DNA of 64,000 bases from an uncultured Prevotellaceae bacterium (lineage in GTDB: Bacteria > Bacteroidota > Bacteroidia > Bacteroidales > Bacteroidaceae): positions 1 through 64,000 of the forward strand of contig CAMHUI010000008.1 in NCBI GenBank assembly GCA_946188345.1, in the 5' to 3' direction. The notes under the pieces are model-generated. The model searched no databases. It was not told the origin of the DNA and saw only the letters and a program-made list of their open reading frames with translations. The translations under genes and the position numbers were made by a program. This document shows, in pieces, positions 42,529 through 49,745 of the stretch. Numbering within the stretch: the first letter of the stretch is position 1; every line of letters starts with the position of its first letter.

Positions 42529-42610
42529 CTTCATAGAGTTGGGAGGATGATTGTCGGTTTGCGTTGCGGCAAAACTTTTTACTTTTCTTTTTTCGTTTTT
42601 TCACTTATCC

Positions 42611-43417
42611 ATGAAGCTTCTCTGTCTGAAAGGTGGGCTGGGCAACCAGCTGTTTGAATACTGTCGCTACCAGCAGCTGCGGGCTGCCGGGATGCGGGTG
42701 TTCATGCACTACGACCGCCAGCAACTCAATATGCACGGCGGAACGCTGCTCAGCGAGTGCTTCGACGTGGTGATGCCTCCCGTCAGCCTGCCCGTGATGG
42801 CGCTGACGCTCTTGCTAAAGGGCATCAGAAGAACGGGACTCTTTCCCCGCCTCTTCGACGATGAAGACCCAGCCTGCCTCCTCATCGACGACTACTGTCA
42901 GGACCGCCGATATATCACGGATGCCGCCTCGGTGCTGCCCTTCCGCAGCGACGTGCGCCGCTGGGTCGGCAGGGGGTGGCTGGAGAAGATTGAGCAGTCG
43001 CCCTGCAGCGTTGCCGTGCATGTGCGAAGGGGCGACTATCTGCATCCTGCCAACATCACGAACTTCGGCACCTGTCCCGAAGCCTATTACCGCAAAGCCA
43101 TCGACACCCTGCGGCAGCAGGCACCCGAGGCCGAGCTGTTCTTCTTCTCAGATGACATCGCCTGGACGCGCGAACACCTCGCTTTCGACGGGGCCCATTA
43201 CGTAGAACACGACAACGGCCAGCCCGACTGGGCCGACCTATACCTGATGACCCGCTGTCGGCACCACATCATCGCCAACTCCACCTTCAGCTTCTGGGGC
43301 GCCTACCTTGCACCCCACGAAGGAGCCAGAAACTTCTATCCGGCCCAATGGTATGCCAACACCCAATGGACCGCACCCGACATCTTCCCCGACGAATGGG
43401 TGAAAGTGAATTGTTAA
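42611..43417 (+). CDS. GT11 alpha-1,2-fucosyltransferase-like protein
   Basis: I start the gene at the ATG at 42611, giving 268-269 aa beginning MKLLCLKGGLGNQLFEYCRY; the upstream open frame lacks family similarity. GT11 motifs: GGLGNQLF (8-15), HVRRGDY (137-143, donor binding), VEHDNG and ANSTFSFWGAYL. The enzyme would add L-fucose (from GDP-fucose) to galactose of a surface glycan. No other glycan-synthesis gene is beside it, so the acceptor is unknown. Some members are moved by horizontal transfer. It has no obvious promoter of the TAnnTTTG type close to it. Confidence 0.9.
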   Translation: MKLLCLKGGLGNQLFEYCRYQQLRAAGMRVFMHYDRQQLNMHGGTLLSECFDVVMPPVSLPVMALTLLLKGIRRTGLFPRLFDDEDPACLLIDDYCQDRRYITDAASVLPFRSDVRRWVGRGWLEKIEQSPCSVAVHVRRGDYLHPANITNFGTCPEAYYRKAIDTLRQQAPEAELFFFSDDIAWTREHLAFDGAHYVEHDNGQPDWADLYLMTRCRHHIIANSTFSFWGAYLAPHEGARNFYPAQWYANTQWTAPDIFPDEWVKVNC

Positions 43418-43572
43418 AATTTTTGATTTTTCTTTACAAAACACCGTTCACAACGCTTCTGAAGTGTTCAATGCATGGGAAAAGTCGCATTTTTCGGGCT
43501 TTTTCTATCTGCTTGATTTCCATAGTCTTATAAGAATACTCTTCCGGTGACCTTACCGGAGGCATAGACTTT
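43418..43572. other. AT-rich spacer with small hairpin
   Basis: The 155 bases between the fucosyltransferase and the dispersed element contain TTGTTAAAATTTTTGATTTT and TCTTTACAAA, both with counterparts at 60027-60060. A hairpin TCCGGT-GACCTT-ACCGGA lies at 43543-43560. No gene is seen. Confidence 0.5.
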
Positions 43573-43797
43573 TGGTACAAAAGTCTTAACGATTTCTATC
43601 GATTCATCATGCGAAATCTTAGAAATCGTTTCATGAATTGGTACAAAAGTCACTGCGATTTGCCACAAATCTTCGGAAGATATTTAATTTTTGGCGTAGA
43701 AAGAACGAAAAAACCTGCACAAAATCGTTGGTTTGTGCAGGTTTTATGTCTCATTCCAGTCGGAATGAAGTGTTAAAAACGGTAAGAAATCCTGACA
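43573..43797. repeat. Dispersed intergenic element, copy A
   Basis: The element starts with GGTACAAAAGTC units (43573, 43640), has GTCACTGCGATTTG, then AAACCTGCACAAAA, and ends with GGAATGAAGTGTTAAAAACG and GTAAGAAATCCTGACA. All of these blocks recur in the same order at 60193-60417. It abuts the stop codon of trpB2. Open frames across it (for example 43638-43844) come from the repeat units. Confidence 0.85.
43708..43746. terminator. Bidirectional terminator inside element A
   Basis: CCTGCACAAA (43714-43723) pairs with TTTGTGCAGG (43732-43741), flanked by A-run and T-run. On the minus strand it is 50 bases past trpB2 and would end that transcript. Confidence 0.85.
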
Positions 43798-45153
43798 TTA
43801 CTGTGGCACGCTCTGCAGGGTCTTCTCGATGTCGGCGTCGGTGAGTTTGTAGTTCATCAGGTCGCCGTTGAGATACTGCTCATAGGCCGTCATGTCGATG
43901 AGCCCGTGGCCGGAGAGGTTGAAGAGGATGACTTTCTCCTCGCCCGTCTCCTTGCATTTCTTGGCCTCGCGGATGGTAGCGGCGATGGCGTGGCTGGACT
44001 CGGGTGCGGGGATGATGCCTTCGGTGCGTGCGAAGAGCATGCCTGCCTCGAAGGTCTCCAGCTGCGGAATGTCGACGCCATGCATCAGTCCGTCCTTGAT
44101 CAGCTGGGAGACGATCATTCCGGCACCATGGTAGCGCAGACCACCGGCGTGGATGTTGGCGGGCTTGAAGTCGTGGCCCAGCGTGTACATCGGCAGCAGG
44201 GGCGTATAGCCGGCCTCGTCGCCGAAGTCGTAGCGGAACTGTCCGCGCGTGAGCTTCGGGCAGCTCTCCGGCTCGGCAGCGATGAACTCCGTCGTCTTGC
44301 CGTCCTTGATGTTATGGCGCATGAAGGGGAAGGCGATGCCGCCGAAGTTCGAGCCACCGCCGAAGCAGGCGATGACGATGTCGGGATATTCACCGGCCTT
44401 CTCCATCTGTTTTTCGGCTTCCAGTCCGATGATGCTCTGGTGGATGGCCACGTGGTTGAGCACGGAGCCCAGCGTATACTTACAGTTCGGAGTCGTCGTG
44501 GCCAGCTCTACAGCCTCGGAGATGGCCGTTCCGAGCGAGCCGGGATGGCGCGGGTCGCGGGTGATGATGTCTTTTCCGGCACGGGTCGACATGGAGGGCG
44601 AACCCGTCACGGCAGCACCGAACGTGCGCATGATGCTCGAGCGGTAGGGCTTCTGCTGCATGGAGATCTTCACCTGGTAGACGGCGGCCTCGAGTCCGAA
44701 CACCGATGCGGCATAGCTCAGTGCTGCACCCCACTGGCCGGCACCCGTCTCGGTGGTGACGTTCGTGGTGCCTTCGGCCTTGGCATAGTAGCACTGCGGC
44801 AGGGCAGAGTTGATCTTGTGTGACCCCAGCGGGTTCACGCTCTCGTTCTTGAAGTAGATATGTGCCGGCGTGCCGAGGGCTTCCTCCAGGGCGTAGGCAC
44901 GTACGAGCGGTGTCGAGCGGTAGTACTTATACTTCTCGAGCACGGGCTCGGGGATGTCGATGAAAGCATGTTCCTGGTCGAGTTCCTGCACGCAGCACTC
45001 GCGAGGGAAGATATGCGCCAGGTCGTCGACGCCAAGGGGTTGCTTCGTTGCCGGGTGTATGGGGGGCAGTGGCTTGTTGGGCATGTCGGCCTGGATGTTA
45101 TACCACTGTTTCGGCAGTTCACTCTCTTCGAGGATAAATTTCTTTTGTCTCAT
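43798..45153 (-). CDS. trpB2: Tryptophan synthase beta chain, TrpB2 type
   Basis: This PLP enzyme condenses indole and serine to tryptophan. At 451 aa, with the N-terminal extension and the motifs NPLGSHKINSAL (PLP lysine, Lys113), TTETGAGQWG and CFGGGSNFGG, it is of the TrpB2 class and not the classical TrpB1 that pairs with TrpA. No trpA or other trp gene is adjacent. The transcript leader carries a Trp-rich peptide and an attenuator (45257-45386), which supports a role in tryptophan supply. The start ATG at 45153 follows a purine/pyrimidine-rich stretch of 100 bases. Confidence 0.94.
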   Translation of the reverse strand: MRQKKFILEESELPKQWYNIQADMPNKPLPPIHPATKQPLGVDDLAHIFPRECCVQELDQEHAFIDIPEPVLEKYKYYRSTPLVRAYALEEALGTPAHIYFKNESVNPLGSHKINSALPQCYYAKAEGTTNVTTETGAGQWGAALSYAASVFGLEAAVYQVKISMQQKPYRSSIMRTFGAAVTGSPSMSTRAGKDIITRDPRHPGSLGTAISEAVELATTTPNCKYTLGSVLNHVAIHQSIIGLEAEKQMEKAGEYPDIVIACFGGGSNFGGIAFPFMRHNIKDGKTTEFIAAEPESCPKLTRGQFRYDFGDEAGYTPLLPMYTLGHDFKPANIHAGGLRYHGAGMIVSQLIKDGLMHGVDIPQLETFEAGMLFARTEGIIPAPESSHAIAATIREAKKCKETGEEKVILFNLSGHGLIDMTAYEQYLNGDLMNYKLTDADIEKTLQSVPQ

Positions 45154-45256
45154 AGTTCTCTTGTTTTTTGTGTTACTAACATATTTATTTTTTATTCTCT
45201 CTTTTTTTTCTCTCTCCCTTCCCTTTAGGGAGGGGGCGGGGGTAGGATTCTTCTAA
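45154..45256. other. trpB2 leader, distal part
   Basis: Between the attenuator and the start codon the sequence is pyrimidine/purine-rich. It includes CTCTCCCTTCCCTTTAGGGA followed by GGGGGCGGGGGTAGG, which resembles other G/C-rich short repeats in the window (for example 12462-12490). No gene is present. Confidence 0.5.
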
Positions 45257-45293
45257 GAAAAAAGGCCTGTCGCAAGTGCGGCAGGCCTTTTGT
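45257..45293 (-). terminator. Attenuator terminator of trpB2
   Basis: On the minus strand AAAAGGCCTGCCGC and GCGACAGGCCTTTTTT pair with a short ACTT loop, followed by a T-run. It lies 34 bases after the leader peptide stop and about 100 bases before the trpB2 start, in the position of a transcription attenuator. Confidence 0.88.
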
Positions 45294-45326
45294 GTATCTC
45301 AGATGTCTCTACACGGCTTTAGCGAC

Positions 45327-45386
45327 TCACGACTTTTTCAATCTTGAGCGACGCCACCACCAGTTGTTAGACATGTTCTGTTTCAT
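45327..45386 (-). CDS. trp leader peptide (three tandem Trp codons)
   Basis: This short frame, missed by length filters, reads MKQNMSNNWWWRRSRLKKS and then TGA: 19 aa with TGG TGG TGG at codons 9-11. It follows a good promoter by about 34 bases and precedes an attenuator hairpin. Ribosome stalling at the Trp codons when charged tRNA-Trp is scarce would let the transcript pass the terminator. GTCGC occurs both at the Trp codons and after the stop, and could pair with GCGAC in the terminator, but I could not work out the alternative fold with certainty. Confidence 0.85.
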   Translation of the reverse strand: MKQNMSNNWWWRRSRLKKS

Positions 45387-45419
45387 ATGTTCTGTATCTT
45401 TTTGTAATGATTTCTGCGG

Positions 45420-45451
45420 CAAAGGTAAGCAGAATGTTTCAATCTTGCAAA
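45420..45451 (-). promoter_or_regulatory. Promoter of the trp leader-trpB2 transcript
   Basis: On the minus strand TTTG (45451-45448), a 20-base spacer and TACCTTTG (45427-45420) match the Bacteroidetes consensus exactly. The leader peptide ATG is 34 bases beyond the -7 box. Confidence 0.8.
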
Positions 45452-45478
45452 TTTTTTGGCAATTATTTTTTCAAATCA

Positions 45479-46585
45479 TTAAAAAATCGCTCCTGCGGGT
45501 TTCACTTTCAGCACAACATCGTTGTACAGTCCACCATTGGCTCCTTTTATAGAATGAATGTTGATGGTGTATCCATTGTAGCTGCCATTGTAGCCCTCTT
45601 CTTTCTTGTCTTTATAATGCTTTAGCTTAATCCCCATGGCCTCGGCATCGGCCACAAGCTGAAACATAATTATTCCTGTATCGTCCTGACTGCGGTTGAA
45701 GAAGTTGTAGGTGAAAGAGCCACTGGGGTCGGAACTGACCAAGTCAATTCGATAGTTTTGATATTGCTTTGCATTCGTCTGCATCTGAGTCACCATCTGC
45801 TTGAAGGTGACGGTCGTTAGTTCCGCGTCGTTTGTGGCCGCAGCAGAAGTTGTGCTTGTTGTTGACGGTTTAACGGCTGTCGTATTTGTTGAAGATGGGT
45901 TGACGGTCGTCGTGGCTGTTGTCGTACTTGTTTGCGCCTTTGCGGCTGGGGCAGCAGTTGGCCAATAGGTAATATTCTTCTTGATATCATAGCGTGGATT
46001 ACCATCGTCATCAAATAAACGTATGAGTGTGGGATTACCATATTGGTCGGTACGAAGCACAAAATAGATTTCTTCTTTAGATTCTTTGTATTTGTCAACA
46101 TTGACGAATCTGTATTTGTAGTTTTTTTTGAAGGTTATCCCATCCGAATTGTATGAGAAGATATCAATACATTCTTGTTCAGGGTAAGAATACTTCTTTT
46201 TATCTGCATAATAGATATGCTGATTTCTGGTCAGCTTGAGATTGGTTTCATCATATTCAATGGAGTATTTGTAGACATCTCCATTTTTCTTGTTAACCTC
46301 ATAGGATATCAACATTCCATTCTTATCATGGACCGCGTTCTCTATCGTATAGTTACCGATTTGCCGAAATTGGGTACATTTCCCATCTTGATCAAAACTG
46401 GCAGACGATACCATGTAAGGCCCCAGCGCGTCTTCCCATATTGTCCCTGAAGCTAAAAATTCGGTATTTACAAAACTTTTCACCGGCCCTTTCAGTCCAA
46501 AGGCTGCTGCGTCGTGATATTTCTGGGCGTAGCCGGAGGTGACGGCAGTCAAAAAGAAAAAGATGAAGGATAATTTGATTTTCAT
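45479..46585 (-). CDS. Secreted protein of unknown function
   Basis: I start the protein at 46585 (MKIKLSFIFFFLTAVTSGYA), where a clear Sec signal begins, giving 368 aa. The mature N-terminal part has repeated short strands with Tyr and Asp (DGKCTQFRQIGNYTIENAVH, IEYDETNLKLTRNQHIYY), as seen in proteins with YD/RHS-like or toxin-immunity-like hairpins. A Thr/Ser/Ala-rich linker lies at about 225-265 (TSTTTATTTVNPSSTNTT). The C-terminal 110 residues form a compact domain. No family is recognised with confidence. The gene is AT-richer than its neighbours, which suggests acquisition. Confidence 0.7.
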   Translation of the reverse strand: MKIKLSFIFFFLTAVTSGYAQKYHDAAAFGLKGPVKSFVNTEFLASGTIWEDALGPYMVSSASFDQDGKCTQFRQIGNYTIENAVHDKNGMLISYEVNKKNGDVYKYSIEYDETNLKLTRNQHIYYADKKKYSYPEQECIDIFSYNSDGITFKKNYKYRFVNVDKYKESKEEIYFVLRTDQYGNPTLIRLFDDDGNPRYDIKKNITYWPTAAPAAKAQTSTTTATTTVNPSSTNTTAVKPSTTSTTSAAATNDAELTTVTFKQMVTQMQTNAKQYQNYRIDLVSSDPSGSFTYNFFNRSQDDTGIIMFQLVADAEAMGIKLKHYKDKKEEGYNGSYNGYTINIHSIKGANGGLYNDVVLKVKPAGAIF

Positions 46586-46614
46586 AATGATAGTCGGATT
46601 TGAATATGTTTTCA

Positions 46615-46862
46615 CTGTTTATAATTATTCCCGCAACTTTCCAGTGGTGGAATAGATGGTAGGGGACGCGCCCCGAAGGGGTAGTGATATTTCAGCCCTG
46701 TTTATAATTATTTCTGCAACTTTCCAGCGGTGGAATAGGTGGTAGGGGACGCGCCCGAAGGGGCAATGAGATATCAGCCCTGTTTATAATTATTTCCGCA
46801 ACTTTCCAGTGGTGGAATAGATGGTAGGGGACGCGCCCCGAAGGGGCAATGAGATATCAGCC
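46615..46862. repeat. Three tandem 82-83-bp BIME-like units
   Basis: Copies start at 46615, 46698 and 46780. Each has TGTTTATAATTATT, a small hairpin TTCCA-GTGG-TGGAA, then GGTAGGGGACGCGCCCC and GAAGGGGC, and ends ATATCAGCCC. The GCGCCCCGAAGGGGC palindrome is the same as in the sequences flanking the transposase. The cluster is next to the left flank of that element. Confidence 0.9.
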
Positions 46863-47480
46863 CAGGGCACCGCCCTGGGGGTAGGGTGACGACCGTATTC
46901 GCGCCCCGAAGGGGCAAAAGAATGTAGACAATCAGTCGGATAATACATATTTCTCATCATACTCTATCCTATATAATTCCAGGAATTGCAAATACTCTTC
47001 ACGAAAACTCTGTTTCTTATGATGTTCTCTTTGGTTCGCAATATAATTGATGACGGTGTTCACTTGCGACTGACTCACGGAGAATGCTGCATATCCTCCT
47101 TGCCAAGCGAACTTCTCATACGATGGCGAGAGCGTTTTTATCCACCTGCTACTATTGCGCTTCATCTCTTCCACTATATGTGCAACGGTTTCGGTATTTG
47201 AGAGTATCAATAATGTGTGGACATGATCTTCTGTTCCTCCGATACGAATAACTTCGCAGCCTGTAGTCTTGACCAACGCAGCTATATAGGCGTGCATCTG
47301 TGTGAGATGTTCCTCGCTCACCAACGGACTCGTCGTCTTTGTGTGAAAGATAATGTGCAGATATATTTTACAAAGCGATTGTGCCATATTCTTTTGCCCC
47401 TGCGGGGCGCTTTGCGAATCGGATGCTATTCCCCAGGGCGGTGCCCTGGGCTGATATCTCATTGCCCCTTCGGGGCGCAG
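46833..47480. mobile_element. REP-transposase unit: transposase gene with inverted palindrome flanks
   Basis: The left flank (46833-46923) and the right flank (47389-47480) are inverted copies: GCGCCCCGAAGGGGCAATGA, ATATCAGCCCAGGGC, ACCGCCCTGGGG, then a second GCGCCCC...GGGGC palindrome and AAAAGAA. The gene between them lies in the minus orientation. A further diverged copy, with CCTGGGTTGATATCTCATTG, lies at about 47509-47548. Whether the unit moves as a whole or only its palindromes are spread is not determined. Confidence 0.8.
46932..47387 (-). CDS. REP-associated tyrosine transposase (Y1_Tnp / IS200-like)
   Basis: Starting at 47387 the protein is 151 aa (MAQSLCKIYLHIIFHTK). It has the HUH motif HVH (55-57) and the single catalytic tyrosine, most likely Tyr115 in INYIANQREHH, followed by the basic helix QSFREEYLQFL. 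This is the small HUH transposase family that includes RAYTs, which act on REP hairpins as single strands. The longer upstream frame reads through the palindrome and is not used. It is flanked by inverted palindromes and next to a three-unit BIME-like cluster. Confidence 0.9.
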   Translation of the reverse strand: MAQSLCKIYLHIIFHTKTTSPLVSEEHLTQMHAYIAALVKTTGCEVIRIGGTEDHVHTLLILSNTETVAHIVEEMKRNSSRWIKTLSPSYEKFAWQGGYAAFSVSQSQVNTVINYIANQREHHKKQSFREEYLQFLELYRIEYDEKYVLSD

Positions 47481-47570
47481 TTTAAATATGTTGCAACTCC
47501 TTTGGGTGCAGTCCTGGGTTGATATCTCATTGCCCCTTTGGGTCGCAGTTTTCTTCTTTGGTTAACAATT

Positions 47571-47948
47571 TTATTTTGAATAGTTGGTTAATTTCCATTG
47601 GAAACCAACATCTCCAGTGTAATTAATTACTTCTAACGTATCCCACCCTAAAGTAATTAGCATACGTACAATCTCCTTGTTAGACAAAAAAGACAACCCG
47701 ATGCGATTGAGTTCTTCGTCTGATAAATTGTCGTTTACCATTGCTAAAATACGTATTCCTGAATAGAACCATGAAGATGTTGAATGCTTGTATGTTTTAT
47801 TTCCTCTTGAAAAGCAGCACTTTAATAGGCAAGGCACCCCCCCCTTGATGTAAGCATCTTTGGCGGCATCATTGAAATTCTTTACAACATTTTTCCTGTT
47901 TTTTCCATCATGAATCCAAGACGGAATACAACTCCAAACAGTTTCCAT
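47571..47948 (-). CDS. Orphan protein with an internal G8 tract
   Basis: I start the gene at 47948 (METVWSCIPSWIHDGKNRKN), giving 125 aa; the longer upstream frame is repeat sequence. It is soluble, with Trp/Cys/Lys-rich composition (CLLKCCFSRGNKTYKH) and a C-terminal part GIRILAMVNDNLSDEELNRI. No family is recognised. The coding strand has eight consecutive G at 47844-47837 (IKGGVP), a typical slippage site. It is AT-rich and sits between the REP transposase and the fumarase, so it is probably accessory. Confidence 0.6.
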   Translation of the reverse strand: METVWSCIPSWIHDGKNRKNVVKNFNDAAKDAYIKGGVPCLLKCCFSRGNKTYKHSTSSWFYSGIRILAMVNDNLSDEELNRIGLSFLSNKEIVRMLITLGWDTLEVINYTGDVGFQWKLTNYSK

Positions 47949-47974
47949 TGTGTTTATATTATTCAATATTATGA

Positions 47975-48075
47975 ATGAGTAATTATGATTTCCCCTCATC
48001 CTTGTTGGGCAAACAGCTCATGCCGGCAGGGGTCATCATAATTACTCATTTCTAATTACTCATTACTAATTATTT
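47975..48075. repeat. AATTACT-type inverted element at the fumarase 3' end
   Basis: ATGAGTAATTATGAT (47975-47989) pairs with ATCATAATTACTCAT (48035-48049). The centre is unique and contains CAAACAGCTCATGCCGGCAG. AATTACT/AATTAGT heptamers then continue into the fumarase stop codon. This parallels 2297-2420 in layout. Confidence 0.8.
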
Positions 48076-49719
48076 CTTGCAAGGGCACCAGGGCTTGAGC
48101 TGCTGGAAGAAGTCGTTGCCCTTGTCATCGACGAGGATGAAGGCGGGGAAGTCTTCTACGCGAATCTTCCAGATGGCTTCCATGCCGAGTTCTGGATATT
48201 CCACGCACTCGATGCTCTTGATGCTCGACTGGCTGAGCACTGCTGCCACGCCACCGATGGTGCCGAGGTAGAAGCCGCCATGTTTCTGACAGGCATCGGT
48301 GACGACCTTTGAGCGGTTGCCCTTGGCAATCATCACGAGCGATGCGCCGTGGTCCTGGAACTCATCAACGTATGGATCCATGCGGTTGGCCGTGGTGGGT
48401 CCCATCGAGCCGCAGGGATAGCCCTCGGGCGTCTTGGCCGGTCCGGCATAGAGGATGGGATGGTCCTTGAAGTACTGAGGCATCTCCTCGCCGGCATCCA
48501 GACGGGCCTTCAACTTGGCATGGGCGATGTCGCGGGCCACGATGATGGTGCCCTTCAGGTTGACGCGGGTGGAGACGGGATACTTCGTCAGTTCCTGGCG
48601 TACGGCATCGATGCCCTTGTCGAGGTCGATGACGATGCTCTGCTGGCCTTCGCCGGCTTTGGCAAATTCTGCAGGGATGAGTTCGCCGGGGTTGGCATCC
48701 ATCTTCTCCAGCCAGATACCGTCGGCATTGATCTTGGCCTTGATGTTACGGTCGGCCGAGCAGCTGACGCCCATGCCGATGGGGCAGGAGGCACCGTGGC
48801 GCGGCAGACGGATGACGCGGATGTCGTGGGCAAGATACTTGCCGCCGAACTGTGCGCCGAGTCCGATCTTCTGGGCTTCCTTCAGGAGCTTCTCTTCGAG
48901 GTCGATGTCGCGGAAGGCACGGCCCGTCTCGTCGCCCGTGGTGGGCAGGGCGTCATAGTACTTGATGCTGGCGAGCTTCACGGTGAGCAGGTTCTTCTCA
49001 GCCGATGTGCCGCCGATGACGAAGGCGATGTGGTAGGGCGGGCAGGCTGCCGTGCCGAGGCTCTTCATCTTCTCAACGAGGAAGGGCAGCAGGGTGCCTT
49101 CGTTCTGGATGGTCGCCTTGGTCATGGGGTAGAAGTAGGTTTTGTTGGCCGAGCCGCCACCCTTGGCCACCATCACGAAGCGGTATTCTGCTCCCTCGCA
49201 GGCCTCGATGTCGATTTGTGCGGGCAGGTTGCAGCGCGTGTTCACCTCGTCGTACATGTTCAGCGGGGCGTTCTGAGAATAGCGCAGGTTGTCTTCAGTG
49301 AAGGTGTTGTAGACACCGAGCGAGAGAGCTTCCTCATCCTCGAATCCTGTCCACACCTGCTGGCCCTTTTCGCCGTGGATGATAGCGGTGCCGGTGTCCT
49401 GGCAGAAAGGCAGGATGCCCTTGGCGGCCGTCTCGGCGTTGCGCAGGAACTGCAGAGCTACATATTTGTCGTTCTCAGAGGCCTCGGGGTCGGCCAAGAT
49501 GGCGGCCACCTGGAGGTTATGCTCGCGGCGCAGCATGAACTCTACGTCGTGGAAGGCCTGCTGGGCGAGCAGTGTGAGTGCCTCGGGTGCTACCTTCACG
49601 ATCTGCTTGCCTTCGAACTCGGCCGTGCTGACGCCTTCCTTGGTGAGCAGTCGGTATTCGGTTTTGTCTTCTCCGAGTTGGAACATCGGAGCGTACTTAA
49701 AAGCGGGTTTGTTTGCCAT
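48070..49719 (-). CDS. Fumarate hydratase, class I (iron-sulfur)
   Basis: The enzyme interconverts fumarate and malate using an oxygen-sensitive 4Fe-4S cluster. The 549-aa single chain contains the alpha part ([16 protein letters not shown] with Cys106, cluster ligand; [31 protein letters not shown]) and the beta part ([39 protein letters not shown]). The complete heterodimer-like fused form is usual in Bacteroidetes and in E. coli FumA. In this group it serves the reductive branch to succinate. It follows the DUF3863-like gene by 26 bases. Confidence 0.95.
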   Translation of the reverse strand: MANKPAFKYAPMFQLGEDKTEYRLLTKEGVSTAEFEGKQIVKVAPEALTLLAQQAFHDVEFMLRREHNLQVAAILADPEASENDKYVALQFLRNAETAAKGILPFCQDTGTAIIHGEKGQQVWTGFEDEEALSLGVYNTFTEDNLRYSQNAPLNMYDEVNTRCNLPAQIDIEACEGAEYRFVMVAKGGGSANKTYFYPMTKATIQNEGTLLPFLVEKMKSLGTAACPPYHIAFVIGGTSAEKNLLTVKLASIKYYDALPTTGDETGRAFRDIDLEEKLLKEAQKIGLGAQFGGKYLAHDIRVIRLPRHGASCPIGMGVSCSADRNIKAKINADGIWLEKMDANPGELIPAEFAKAGEGQQSIVIDLDKGIDAVRQELTKYPVSTRVNLKGTIIVARDIAHAKLKARLDAGEEMPQYFKDHPILYAGPAKTPEGYPCGSMGPTTANRMDPYVDEFQDHGASLVMIAKGNRSKVVTDACQKHGGFYLGTIGGVAAVLSQSSIKSIECVEYPELGMEAIWKIRVEDFPAFILVDDKGNDFFQQLKPWCPCKK

Positions 49720-49745
49720 AATGTTTTGTTTGTTTTATTGATTGT

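Noticed and set aside
42551..42610. Earlier start of the fucosyltransferase
   Set aside because: The added residues are Phe/Ser-rich translation of T-rich leader, and GT11 proteins begin close to GGLGNQLF.
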